64,000 nt of DNA from positions 28,254 through 92,253 of the forward strand of contig JBHJHI010000066.1 of assembly GCA_050330995.1 (NCBI GenBank). Direction: 5' to 3'. This document shows, piece by piece, positions 24,680 through 34,174 of this stretch. The translations under genes and the position numbers were made by a program. The number at the start of each line of letters is the position of its first letter. The stretch's first letter is position 1. This stretch comes from Thermohalobaculum sp050330995. Lineage in GTDB: Bacteria; Pseudomonadota; Alphaproteobacteria; Rhodobacterales; Rhodobacteraceae. The notes under the pieces are model-generated. The model saw only the letters and a program-made list of their open reading frames with translations, searched no databases and was not told the origin of the DNA.

Positions 24680-24751
24680 GAGCGGGCGAGCCCGCTCAGG
24701 TTGTGATACCTCCCTGTTGACTTGGCCGGGCCCTCGGGTCCGGCTTTTTTT
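24680..24751 (+). ncRNA. Candidate small RNA of about 72 nt with intrinsic terminator
   Basis: After the LysR stop there is a compact, promoter-like to terminator-like unit: a perfect 5' hairpin GAGCGGGC-GA-GCCCGCTC (24680-24697), an unpaired linker containing ACCTCCCTG (an anti-Shine-Dalgarno-like sequence), then a GC-rich hairpin GCCGGGCCC/GGGTCCGGC followed by seven T residues (24724-24751). This is the layout of short trans-acting RNAs. Alternatively the 3' hairpin is simply the LysR terminator. No protein frame with a ribosome site is present. Confidence 0.35.
24724..24751 (+). terminator. Intrinsic terminator downstream of the LysR gene / candidate small RNA
   Basis: GGCCGGGCCC TC GGGTCCGGC then TTTTTTT: a nine-pair stem (one G-U) followed by seven T. 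It works on the plus strand and separates the LysR side from the converging dctD-like gene. Confidence 0.85.
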
Positions 24752-24794
24752 CGTTCCCCGCCCCGGCCTCGGTCAGGCACCCGGCGCGTGCGCC

Positions 24795-26276
<1,482 letters not shown>

Positions 26277-26304
26277 GCCGCCGCCTCCCTGCCCGTCCCG
26301 GCGC

Positions 26305-28074
26305 TCACGCTGTCGCCCCGTCCGCCGGGGCGCCTCGCGGCCTCGCCGCGTCCGCTCGGGCGCCTCGTGGCCGCGCTCCGCTCGCCGGGGCGTCCAATGA
26401 CATCGCCTCGGCGCGCGGCAGCGCGAGCACGAAGCGCGCGCCCCCGGCCTCGCCCTCGCCGAGCGACAGCCGCCCGCCGAGGTGCTCGGCGATGCCGGCG
26501 GCGATCGCGAGGCCGAGGCCGAGGCCCTCGCCCGCGGGCTTGGTGGTGTGGAACGGCTCGAACACCCGCGCGCGCTCCTCGACCGCGACGCCGGGGCCGG
26601 TGTCCTCGACGACGACGCGCACGGTGGTCTCGTCCGCCCGGACGACGACGTGGACCCGGCGCACCGGCCGCTCGCGCACCGCGTCGGCGGCGTTCCTCAG
26701 CAGGTTGGTCAGGATCTGTTCGAGGCGGTGGCGGTCGGCGCGCGCCGTGCTCGGCACGGCCCCGAGATCGAGGCAGAGCGTGGCGTCGACTGCCTCCAGC
26801 GCCGGAGCGGCCGCGGCCATGGCGCCGCGCACCGTCTCGCGCAGGTCGACCACCCCGGCCGGGTCGCCGCCGCGGCGCGCGAAGGCCTTCAACTCGCGGG
26901 TGATCGCGCCCATGCGCTCGGCGAGCGCCTCGACGCGCTCGTAGCTCTCGCCCGCCTCGGCCGCGCGCCCCGAGCGCACGAGCAGCCGCGCCCCGGCGAG
27001 ATAGGTGCGCATCGCCGCGAGCGGCTGCGCCAGCTCGTGCGCCACCGCCGCCGACATCTGGCCGAGGGCGGCGAGCTTGGAGGCCTGCTCCAGCTCGGCC
27101 TCGACGCGACGGCGCTCGGCCATCTCGGCCTCCAGCCGCGCGTTCAGCGTGCGCAGCGCCTCGGCGTCGTCGCTGAGGCTCGCGTAGGCGTGCCGGCTCG
27201 CGCGGCTGTCCATGAAGCCCGCCAGCGCCGCGAGCAGCGACATCACCATGATCTCGAGCCCCATGACCTCGCGGGTGCGCGCGCCGACGATCGCCGTGGG
27301 GCTCAGCACGTGGACGTCGAGGCCGAGCCGCCCCACCGCGACGCTCTCGTGGCGATAGCGCGTGCCGGCGATCCGCAGCGCGCCCTCGTCCTCGGGCTCG
27401 GCCGGGGCGCCCTCGTCCCCGGGCGCGGCCAGGTCGTCGAGGCGCCGCCCCTGCCAGGCGGGCCTCGTGCTCGCCACCACCGAGCCCTCGGCGTCGGTCA
27501 CGACCGCCTCGCCGGTGATGCGCGCCCAGGCGTGCGGCAGCGCGGCCGGACGCAGCGAGAGACCGAGCCGTCCCACCCCGCCGCCGAAGCGCGCCGCGCC
27601 TTCGAGCCGCGCGAGACCCTGCGGCCCGGCCACCGCCGCGAGAGTCCCGGCGTCGGCGGCGGGCGACGGCAACGCCGTTCCCGCCGCGAGCGGCGCGCCG
27701 TCCGCGGGCCGCACCACCGCGCCGTCGAGGTGCAAGAGGCCGAGCAGCTCGTCGAGCCGCGTCGCCGCCGCCGCCCGCAGCCCCCTCGCCTCCGGCGCGC
27801 GGGCGAAGGCGACGAGCACCGGATCGCCCGCGAGCAGCACGACCAGCGGGCGCACGCGGTCGACGTCGTCGGCGAGGGCGGCGGCGAGCACGCGCGCGTC
27901 GGCCTCGGCCGCGGCGGCGAGGCGGCCCTCCTCGCGCGCGCCGACGAGGCTGTATGTCGCCGCCAGGATCGCCGCCGCGCCCGCGAGGCAGCTCGCCACC
28001 ACGAGCCGGCGCCACCCCGGCAGGCGCAGCCAGCGCGGACCGATGGTGGGCAGGGCTGTCGTGAGATCGCTCAT
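26305..28074 (-). CDS. DctB-type membrane sensor histidine kinase
   Basis: A 589-residue sensor kinase. Transmembrane helix 1 (about residues 22-43), a periplasmic sensing domain of roughly 225 residues (PAS-like, with YRHESVAVGRLGLDVHV), helix 2 (about 270-288, MGLEIMVMSLLAALAGFM), a coiled-coil linker, the DHp helix with His about 346 (AAVAHELAQPLAAMRTYL) and the ATPase domain (NLLRNAADAV, EDTGPGV, FHTTKPAGEGLGLGLAIAAGI). This matches DctB, which senses extracellular C4-dicarboxylates and phosphorylates DctD. The C-terminus ends in an Arg/Ala/Pro-rich repeat tail. Followed by the dctD-like gene after 28 bases, so one operon. Actual ligand is inference. Confidence 0.92.
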   Translation of the reverse strand: MSDLTTALPTIGPRWLRLPGWRRLVVASCLAGAAAILAATYSLVGAREEGRLAAAAEADARVLAAALADDVDRVRPLVVLLAGDPVLVAFARAPEARGLRAAAATRLDELLGLLHLDGAVVRPADGAPLAAGTALPSPAADAGTLAAVAGPQGLARLEGAARFGGGVGRLGLSLRPAALPHAWARITGEAVVTDAEGSVVASTRPAWQGRRLDDLAAPGDEGAPAEPEDEGALRIAGTRYRHESVAVGRLGLDVHVLSPTAIVGARTREVMGLEIMVMSLLAALAGFMDSRASRHAYASLSDDAEALRTLNARLEAEMAERRRVEAELEQASKLAALGQMSAAVAHELAQPLAAMRTYLAGARLLVRSGRAAEAGESYERVEALAERMGAITRELKAFARRGGDPAGVVDLRETVRGAMAAAAPALEAVDATLCLDLGAVPSTARADRHRLEQILTNLLRNAADAVRERPVRRVHVVVRADETTVRVVVEDTGPGVAVEERARVFEPFHTTKPAGEGLGLGLAIAAGIAEHLGGRLSLGEGEAGGARFVLALPRAEAMSLDAPASGARPRGARADAARPRGAPADGATA

Positions 28075-28208
28075 GGCCGCCCATGCTGCCCCGAGCGGGG
28101 CACGGGCGAAAGGGTCGCGCTCACGACCGCGTCAGGAGGGCCCGGACGTGCTTGGCGAGGGACCGGCGCGCCCGCATATCGACACGGACGTATTGTGGAG
28201 GGGTCACG

Positions 28209-29234
28209 ATGAAGCGCCTGAACCGGCCGTCCTGGGCGATTTCCGAGAACCGCGTCACGCCGGAGGCGGTGTTCTGGAACCGCCGCCGCGTGCTCGCCGC
28301 CGTCGGCGGGGTCGGGCTCGCGGGCGGCGTCGGCGCGCTGGCGCTGACCGGCTCCGAGCGCGAGGCGGTGGCGGCCGCGGAGGAGACGGCGCGCACGAGC
28401 GGGCTGCCCGCCCCCGGCACGCCCTTCGCGCCGCGTCCCGGGACCAACCCCGCCTTCGCCGACGCCGGCCGCGCGGTCACGCCGTTCGAGACCGCCTCGA
28501 CCTACAACAACTTCTACGAGTTCGGCAGCCACAAGAAGATCCACGAGGCGGCGCGGGCGCTCGACACCGACGGCTGGTCGGTCCGGATCGACGGCCTGGT
28601 CGACCGCCCGCAGACCATCGCCGTCGAAGACCTGCTGGCCTCGATGCCGATGGAGGAGCGGATCGTGCGCCACCGCTGCGTCGAGGCGTGGTCGATGGTG
28701 GTGCCCTGGATCGGCTTCCCGCTCTCGGCGCTGATCGAGCGCGCGGGCGCCGGGGCCGGCGCGCGTTACGTCCGCTTCGAGACCTTCATGAACGAGGACG
28801 TCGCCCGCGGCCAGCGCCAGCACTGGTATCCCTGGCCCTACACCGAGGGGCTGACGCTGGCCGAGGCGACGCACCCGCTCGCCTTCATGGTGGTCGGCGC
28901 CTACGGCAAGATCCTGCCCGAGCAGTTCGGCGCGCCGATGCGGCTGCACGTGCCCTGGAAGTACGGCTTCAAGTCGATCAAGTCGATCGTGCGGGTGAGC
29001 CTGGTCGAGGAGCGCCCCGAGAGCTTCTGGGAAGCGCTGGCGCCGAGCGAGTACGGCTTCTGGGCCAACGTGAACCCCGAGGTTCCCCACCCCCGCTGGT
29101 CCCAGGCCGAGGAACGCGTGCTCGGCACCGACGAGGAGGTGGCGACAGAGCGCTTCAACGGCTACGAAGCCGAGGTCGCCGGCCTCTACACCGAAGCGCA
29201 GATCGCCGGGACCGGCCGCGCCTTCTGGCGCTGA
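28209..29234 (+). CDS. msrP: Protein-methionine-sulfoxide reductase catalytic subunit MsrP (YedY)
   Basis: A 341-residue periplasmic molybdoenzyme that repairs oxidised methionine in envelope proteins. Twin-arginine signal: WNRRRVLAAVGGVGLAGGVGALAL (residues 23-46). The molybdopterin-ligating cysteine lies in VRHRCVEAWSMVVPWIGFPL (about residue 156). WYPWPYTEGLTL, HVPWKYGFKSIKSI and YGFWANVNPEVPHPRWSQA are family hallmarks. GGAGGGG precedes the ATG at 28209. The membrane heme partner MsrQ normally follows directly, but downstream here is a non-coding region, so msrQ must be elsewhere or absent. Confidence 0.96.
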   Translation: MKRLNRPSWAISENRVTPEAVFWNRRRVLAAVGGVGLAGGVGALALTGSEREAVAAAEETARTSGLPAPGTPFAPRPGTNPAFADAGRAVTPFETASTYNNFYEFGSHKKIHEAARALDTDGWSVRIDGLVDRPQTIAVEDLLASMPMEERIVRHRCVEAWSMVVPWIGFPLSALIERAGAGAGARYVRFETFMNEDVARGQRQHWYPWPYTEGLTLAEATHPLAFMVVGAYGKILPEQFGAPMRLHVPWKYGFKSIKSIVRVSLVEERPESFWEALAPSEYGFWANVNPEVPHPRWSQAEERVLGTDEEVATERFNGYEAEVAGLYTEAQIAGTGRAFWR

Positions 29235-29243
29235 GCCCCGCGC

Positions 29244-29294
29244 ATCGGCGAAGAACCGCCGATATCTCCTTTCGATCGGCGGGTTTTCGCCGAT
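29244..29294. repeat. Two tandem 20-bp palindromes, possible enhancer (UAS) sites
   Basis: ATCGGCGAAGAACCGCCGAT (29244-29263) and ATCGGCGGGTTTTCGCCGAT (29275-29294) each have the form ATCGGCG-N6-CGCCGAT; their centres are 31 bp apart, about three helical turns, so they lie on the same DNA face. They end about 110 bp before the predicted sigma-54 transcription start. Tandem dyads at this distance are typical upstream activating sequences. They could instead act as an msrP terminator, but no T-run follows either hairpin. Confidence 0.5.
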
Positions 29295-29375
29295 CGGAGG
29301 CACCTTCCCCGGCTCGGCGCCCCGACTACCGGCGCATTCCCTCGCGGGACCGGCCGCCGACGCATCAGGCAGCCG

Positions 29376-29392
29376 TTGGCACAGCACTTGCA
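29376..29392 (+). promoter_or_regulatory. Sigma-54 (-24/-12) promoter
   Basis: TTGGCACAGCACTTGCA matches the sigma-54 consensus YTGGCAC-N5-TTGCW; the GG and GC pairs are separated by the required 10 bases. Predicted start is near 29403. It reads into the two-hairpin segment that follows, not directly into a protein gene. Confidence 0.75.
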
Positions 29393-29402
29393 TGTCTCTA
29401 GT

Positions 29403-29506
29403 CGACCGATCGTGACAGGCCGCTCCCAGGCGGCTGATCGGACCTAGGCGCCGCGACGGCGGCGATCGTTCTCCCCGTACGATCGTCGTCCGTCGCGGCC
29501 TTTTTT
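29403..29506 (+). ncRNA. Candidate sigma-54-dependent small RNA, about 104 nt
   Basis: Hairpin 1 (29406-29441): outer stem CCGATC/GATCGG, inner stem GCCGC/GCGGC, with a loop exposing CUCCCA. Hairpin 2 (29450-29499): a stem of about 20 bp built from GCCGCGACGG/CCGTCGCGGC and GGCGATCGT/ACGATCGTC, with loop UCUCCCCGU, followed by TTTTTT (29501-29506). No protein frame with a ribosome site occupies the segment. Repeated C/U-rich loops that can pair with Shine-Dalgarno sequences are typical of alphaproteobacterial trans-acting RNAs (AbcR, CcsR types, from memory). The promoter, two structured domains and terminator fit together as one transcription unit; expression is not shown. Confidence 0.6.
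29450..29506 (+). terminator. Strong intrinsic terminator
   Basis: A roughly 20-bp, nearly perfect GC-rich stem with a nine-base loop and six T residues directly after it. It ends the predicted small RNA and insulates the downstream GNAT gene. Confidence 0.85.
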
Positions 29507-29700
29507 CCCTCTGCCGTCCCTCTCGATCCGGAACGACGCGACCGGAACGCCACGGGGGCGTCCCGCTTTGTTGCAACCGCGAATGCTCCGGAACGCGGCC
29601 CGTGAAATTGGTGTTTCGCCAACATATTGTCTCATGTGCGGCGCAACATGCGCACCGCATGGACGACATCCGTCGCAGAGGACGGCGGGAAGGAGCACTC

Positions 29701-30372
29701 ATGACCCCGAGCTTGGCGCGCCATCACGAAGGGGGGAACGCGGGCGCTTGCCTGGACCACTTCGGCCTGCGCTACGCCCTGGCCCATGGCGGCGACGAGG
29801 CGGGCGACGCGCTGGTCGCCCATCTCGCGCGGCTCTCGGCCAGATCGCGCCGGCTGCGCTTCGGCTACCAGATCGGCGAGAACACGCTCGCCCGCCTCGC
29901 CGAGCCGGAAGCGGGACGGTTGATCCTGCTTCTGAACGACGAGGCCGGGGTCGCGCGCGGCGCGGTGACGCTGCACCGGGTCGACGCGCGCACGGTCGAA
30001 CTCGGCGTCTCTGTCGAGGACGCGCTGCAGGGCCGCGGGCTCGGCCGGGCGCTACTCGAAGCCGCGCTCTCCCGCGCCGATGCGGCGGGCGCAGAGCGGA
30101 TGCTGGTGGTCTGCCTCGCCGAGAACCGCGCGATGCGCCGGCTGGTGGCGCTCGCCGAAGGCGAGATGCGCTTCGAGGACGACGAGGCGGTGGCATGGCT
30201 CGACATCCCCCGCGCCCGCGCCGCGCTCTTGCCCGCCCCAGCCTTGCCCGCCCTGCCGGTGCCGCGGATCGAGACCCGCCTGCCGAGCGTGGCGCTGCTA
30301 GCGCACGCCGTCGCGCACGCGGGCTGGCGTCTGGCACTCGCGCCGTTCCTCGGCCCCGTGCCGCGGGGTTGA
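29701..30372 (+). CDS. GNAT-family N-acetyltransferase
   Basis: A 223-residue protein with an acetyl-CoA-binding GNAT core at about residues 75-160: GVARGAVTLHRVDARTVELGVSVEDALQGRGLGRALLEAALSRADAAGAERMLVVCLAENRAMRRLVA. The Q-G-R-G-L-G-R loop is the pyrophosphate-binding motif A. The N-terminal segment (LARLSARSRRLRFGYQIG) resembles the 'SxxSxxxRF' start of GNAT proteins fused to acyl-CoA synthetases/protein acetyltransferases. The substrate is unknown. Start ATG 29701 with AAGGAG six bases upstream; an upstream in-frame ATG at 29659 is less likely. It converges with serB. Confidence 0.85.
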   Translation: MTPSLARHHEGGNAGACLDHFGLRYALAHGGDEAGDALVAHLARLSARSRRLRFGYQIGENTLARLAEPEAGRLILLLNDEAGVARGAVTLHRVDARTVELGVSVEDALQGRGLGRALLEAALSRADAAGAERMLVVCLAENRAMRRLVALAEGEMRFEDDEAVAWLDIPRARAALLPAPALPALPVPRIETRLPSVALLAHAVAHAGWRLALAPFLGPVPRG

Positions 30373-30382
30373 GCGAAGACCC

Positions 30383-31312
30383 TCAGCCGCCGCCCCGCTC
30401 GTCCTCGCCGTAGCCCTGCAGCGCGAGCAGCGCCTCCAGCCCGCCGTGACGGAGGCGCGCGCGGGCCGCGCGCTCCAGCACGGGCTTGGCGCGGAAGGCG
30501 ACGCCGAGGCCGGCGGCCTCCACCATGGCGAGGTCGTTGGCGCCGTCGCCGACGGCGAGGACGTCGCCGAGGCCGAGACCGCGCGCGGCGAGCGCCTTGT
30601 CGAGCGCCTCGCGCTTGGCCTCGCGCCCGAGGATCGGTCGGGCGACCTCGCCGGTGAGATGGCCGTCGCGGGTCAGCAGCGTGTTGGCGCGAGCCTCGGC
30701 GAAGCCGGCGAGGCGGGCGACCCGATCGGCGAAGAAGGTGAAGCCGCCCGAGACCAGCATGGTGTGCGCGCCGTTCGCGGCCATGGTGGCCACCAGGGTG
30801 CGCGCGCCGGGGTTCAACGCGATGCGCTCGGCGAGCACGCGCTCCAGCGTGTCGAGGGCCGTGCCCGCGAGCAGCGCGACGCGCGCCTCCAGCGCGCCCT
30901 CGAAGTCCAGCTCTCCGGCCATGGCCCGCTCGGTCACCTGCGCGACCGCCGTGCCGACGCCGGCCATGTCGGCCAGCTCGTCGATGCACTCGACCGGGAT
31001 GATGGTCGAATCCATGTCGGCGATCAGGAGGCGCTTGCGCCGCCCCGCGGCCGGCAGCCAGTTGACGTCGACGCCGTCCGGGGCGTCACCGCCGATGGCG
31101 CCCCCCCGATCGTGCGGCGCGGCGAACTCGGCCGCGGCCGGGCCGAGGCGCCGGACCGGGCCGCCCCGACAGCCGGCGAGAGAGACGATCCGGTCGATCT
31201 CGGCGTCCGAGAGCCCGCGGGCGGGGTCCGCGGTCAGAACGCAGATCCGGGCACCGTCCGCGTCCGGGAAGGCCCCGGCGATCTCGGCCGCCGAGGCCCC
31301 GTGTGCGCTCAT
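30383..31312 (-). CDS. serB: Phosphoserine phosphatase
   Basis: A 309-residue SerB, catalysing the last step of serine synthesis. N-terminal ACT-like region (residues 1-90), then the HAD core: catalytic Asp pair in LLIADMDSTII (motif I), MLVSGGFTFFADRVA (motif II Ser), and DVLAVGDGANDLAMVEAAGLGVAF (motifs III/IV). VECIDELADMAGVG and LTGEVARPILGREAKREAL are also SerB-specific. The start at 31312 lacks a strong ribosome site. The gene follows aroG on the same strand after 27 bases. Confidence 0.96.
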   Translation of the reverse strand: MSAHGASAAEIAGAFPDADGARICVLTADPARGLSDAEIDRIVSLAGCRGGPVRRLGPAAAEFAAPHDRGGAIGGDAPDGVDVNWLPAAGRRKRLLIADMDSTIIPVECIDELADMAGVGTAVAQVTERAMAGELDFEGALEARVALLAGTALDTLERVLAERIALNPGARTLVATMAANGAHTMLVSGGFTFFADRVARLAGFAEARANTLLTRDGHLTGEVARPILGREAKREALDKALAARGLGLGDVLAVGDGANDLAMVEAAGLGVAFRAKPVLERAARARLRHGGLEALLALQGYGEDERGGG

Positions 31313-31339
31313 CGGGGCGCGCTCATCAGGGCGCGCGCG

Positions 31340-32719
31340 TCAGAACGCCGCGACCGGCGGACGCGCCGGGGTCGCGACCGCCGACAGGCTCTCGGCGAGC
31401 AGGAACGCGAGCTCGAGCGACTGGCTCGCGTTCAGCCGCGGGTCGCAGGCGGTGTGGTAGCGCTCCGACAGGTTCTCGGGCGTGATCTCGTAGGCGCCGC
31501 CCGTGCACTCTGTCACGTCCGCGCCCGTCATCTCGAAGTGGACGCCGCCCGCGTAGGTGCCCTCGGCGGCATGGACGTCGAAGAACTCGCGCACCTCGCG
31601 CAGCACCCGCTCGAAGGGCCGGGTCTTGTAGCCGGTCTCGGACTTGATGGTGTTGCCGTGCATCGGGTCGCAGGACCAGACGACGCGCCGGCCCTCGCGC
31701 TCGACCGCGCGGACCCAGCCGGGCAGGTGCGCCTCGACCTTGCCCGCGCCAGTGCGGCAGATCAGCGTCAGCCGCCCCGCCTCGTTGTCGGGGTTGAGCC
31801 GGTCGATCAGGCGGATCAGCTCGTCGGGCTCGAGCGAGGGGCCGCACTTGAGGCCGATCGGGTTGATCACGCCCGAGCAGAACTCGACGTGCGCGCCGTC
31901 GGGCTGGCGGGTGCGGTCGCCGATCCAGATCATATGCCCCGAGCCCGCGACCCACTGCCCGGTCGTCGAGTCGACGCGCGCGAGCGCCTCCTCGTACTCC
32001 AGGAGCAGCGCCTCGTGGCTCGTGTAGTACTCGACCGAGCGCAGGCTCTCGGCCGTGTCCGGGGTAAGGCCGCAGGCCTCCATGAAGCTGACCGCGTTGG
32101 AGATCCGCTCGGCCATCGCCTGGTAGTGCGCGGTCTGCGCGCTCGCGGCGACGAAGTCGAGGTTCCAGGCCTGCACCCGGTGCAGGTCGGCGTAGCCGCC
32201 CGTGGCGAAGGCGCGCAGCAGGTTCAGCGTCGCCGCCGACTGCATGTAGGCGCGCTCCATGCGCACCGGGTCGGGCGCGCGCGCCTCTCGCGTGAAGGCG
32301 AGGTCGTTGACGATGTCGCCGCGGTAGGACGGCAGCTCCACGCCGCCCGCCGTCTCGGTCGCCGAGGAGCGCGGCTTGGCGAACTGTCCGGCCATGCGAC
32401 CGACCTTCACCACCGGCACGCGCGCGGCGAAGGTCAGCACCACCGCCATCTGCAGCATCACGCGGAAGGTGTCGCGGATGCTGTCGGCCTTGAAGTCGGC
32501 GAAGCTCTCGGCGCAGTCGCCGCCCTGGAGCAGAAAAGCGCGACGATCGGCCACCTCGGCGAGGCGGCGGCGCAGACGGCGCGCCTCGCCGGCGAAGACG
32601 AGGGGCGGGTAGCCCGACAACCGCCCGAGCACCGCGTCGAGGCCCGCGCGGTCGGTGTAGTCGGGCATCTGCCGCCCCTCGCGCGCGCGCCAGCTGTCCT
32701 TGCTCCAACCCTCGGCCAT
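31340..32719 (-). CDS. Class II 3-deoxy-7-phosphoheptulonate synthase
   Basis: A 459-residue plant-type (AroA-II) DAHP synthase, first step of the shikimate pathway (PEP plus erythrose-4-phosphate). Seen: WSKDSWR at the N-terminus, FLLQGGDCAESFADF (catalytic/metal cysteine), VVKVGRMAGQFAKPRS, GDRTRQPDGAHVEF, NPIGLKCGPS, WSCDPMHGNT and FEMTGADVTECTGGA near the end, all class II hallmarks. GGGGGAGG lies eight bases upstream of the ATG at 32719; the open frame before it is not conserved. aroC, a later enzyme of the same pathway, is encoded at 55.6 kb. Confidence 0.97.
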   Translation of the reverse strand: MAEGWSKDSWRAREGRQMPDYTDRAGLDAVLGRLSGYPPLVFAGEARRLRRRLAEVADRRAFLLQGGDCAESFADFKADSIRDTFRVMLQMAVVLTFAARVPVVKVGRMAGQFAKPRSSATETAGGVELPSYRGDIVNDLAFTREARAPDPVRMERAYMQSAATLNLLRAFATGGYADLHRVQAWNLDFVAASAQTAHYQAMAERISNAVSFMEACGLTPDTAESLRSVEYYTSHEALLLEYEEALARVDSTTGQWVAGSGHMIWIGDRTRQPDGAHVEFCSGVINPIGLKCGPSLEPDELIRLIDRLNPDNEAGRLTLICRTGAGKVEAHLPGWVRAVEREGRRVVWSCDPMHGNTIKSETGYKTRPFERVLREVREFFDVHAAEGTYAGGVHFEMTGADVTECTGGAYEITPENLSERYHTACDPRLNASQSLELAFLLAESLSAVATPARPPVAAF

Positions 32720-32940
32720 GGTTCGCCTCCCCCTTCGCCTCCCTGTCGTCCACCGGCGCTGATAGCCGAAGCCGGCGGGGCTGACCATCCCGGCGCCGGC
32801 GCATCGGTTGCAACGCCGCCGGACGAAGGTTTCGATTCACCACCCGGCTTCCTTGACGCCTCCCCGGCGGGGCTGCGACGATCGACGGCTGAACGATCCG
32901 ATCGGCCGGCCACCGCGCCGCCGACAGCCGGGGGCGAGCC

Positions 32941-34017
32941 ATGAGTGGCGCGAGCGCGAAGAGCGGCGAGAAGCCCCGGCACTTCACCTTCCTCCTGTGC
33001 CCGGCGTTCTCGATGACCGCGTTCAGCGCGGCGGTCGAGCCCCTGCGCATCGCCAACCGCGCCGCGCGGCGCACGCTCTACGACTGGCGCTTCGTCTCAG
33101 AGGACGGCCGGCCGGTCGAGGCCTCGAACGGGCTCTCGGTCAACCCCGACGGCGCGCTGCCCGAGATCCCGCGCGGCGGCACGATCGTGATCTGCTCGGG
33201 GCTGAAGCTCGAAGCCGCCGCCTCGCGCCCCGTGATCACCTGGCTGAGGCGCGAGGCGCGGCGCGGCGCGCGGCTCGGCGCGGTCTGCACCGGCGCCTAC
33301 GTGCTGGCGAAGGCGGGGCTCCTGCAGGGGCGACGCTGCACCATCCACTGGGAGAACCTCGCCGCCTTCACCGAGGATTTCCCGGAAGTGCGCGTCGAGA
33401 ACCTGCTCTACGTGGTCGACGAGGGCGTGTTCACCTGCGCCGGCGGCGCGGCGTCCACCGACATGATGCTGCAGCTGATCGGCGCCGAGCACGGCCCCGA
33501 TCTCGCCTCCTCGGTCTCGGACACCATGCTGCACATGCCGGTGCGCTCGGAGAGCGACGAGCAGCGGCTGTCGGTGCCCGCGCGCATCGGCGTGCGCCAT
33601 CCGAAGCTGATCGAGATCATCCAGACCATGGAGAAGCATCTCGAAGAGCCGATCTCGCCGGTGGACCTCGCGCGCGACGCGGGCGTCTCGACGCGCCAGC
33701 TCGAACGACTGTTCCGGCGCTACCTGAACCGCTCGCCGAAGCGCTACTACATGGAGATGCGGCTGGAGAAGGCGCGCGGGCTGCTCCTGCAGACCGATCT
33801 CAGCGTGATCAACGTGGCGCTCGCCTGCGGCTTCACCTCGCCCTCCCACTTCTCGAAGTGCTATCGCGCCCACTTCGGGCGCACGCCCTACCGCGAGCGC
33901 GGCGCGCCCGCCGGCGCCGCCCGCCTCGGCGAGGGCGAGGCGCGCCACGATCTCGACGAGGACGACTTAGCCCTGACGATCGAGCCCGAGGCCGGAGAGG
34001 GCGGCGCCCTGGCCTGA
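32941..34017 (+). CDS. GlxA-family transcriptional regulator (DJ-1/PfpI plus AraC HTH)
   Basis: A 358-residue regulator. Residues 15-195 are a DJ-1/PfpI (GATase1-like) domain with GAVCTGAYVLAKAGLLQGRRCTIHWEN, whose Cys is at the nucleophile elbow; residues 225-325 are an AraC-type double helix-turn-helix (DLARDAGVSTRQLERLFRRYLNRSPKRYYMEMRLEKARGLL and VALACGFTSPSHFSKCYRAHFGRTP). GlxA/GbdR/CdhR-type regulators control catabolism of quaternary amines such as glycine betaine, choline or carnitine; that ligand range is family knowledge only. Start follows GGGGGCGAGCC. No obvious catabolic target is adjacent. Confidence 0.93.
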   Translation: MSGASAKSGEKPRHFTFLLCPAFSMTAFSAAVEPLRIANRAARRTLYDWRFVSEDGRPVEASNGLSVNPDGALPEIPRGGTIVICSGLKLEAAASRPVITWLRREARRGARLGAVCTGAYVLAKAGLLQGRRCTIHWENLAAFTEDFPEVRVENLLYVVDEGVFTCAGGAASTDMMLQLIGAEHGPDLASSVSDTMLHMPVRSESDEQRLSVPARIGVRHPKLIEIIQTMEKHLEEPISPVDLARDAGVSTRQLERLFRRYLNRSPKRYYMEMRLEKARGLLLQTDLSVINVALACGFTSPSHFSKCYRAHFGRTPYRERGAPAGAARLGEGEARHDLDEDDLALTIEPEAGEGGALA

Positions 34018-34042
34018 GGACGGGCACGGGGACGGGCGTCGC

Positions 34043-34119
34043 TGGTCGGGGCGGCCGGATTCGAACCGGCGACCTTCGGTACCCAAAACCGACGCGCTAC
34101 CAGGCTGCGCTACGCCCCG
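34043..34119 (-). tRNA. tRNA-Pro (anticodon UGG)
   Basis: The minus strand folds as a standard cloverleaf of 77 bases: acceptor CGGGGCG/CGCCCCG, D-arm GCGCAGCCTGGTAGCGC, anticodon stem TCGGT/ACCGA with loop TTTGGGT (anticodon TGG), T-arm GCCGGTTCGAATCCGGC, discriminator A and an encoded CCA end. It reads CCA and wobble-related proline codons. Confidence 0.97.
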
Positions 34120-34174
34120 ACGGGCTCGTCATGCACGCGCGCGACCAGGCTTGGCAATGGTCGGCGTCGCGGCC

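Noticed and set aside
29659..29700. Earlier ATG for the GNAT gene
   Set aside because: It has no ribosome site, while AAGGAG is well placed before the ATG at 29701.
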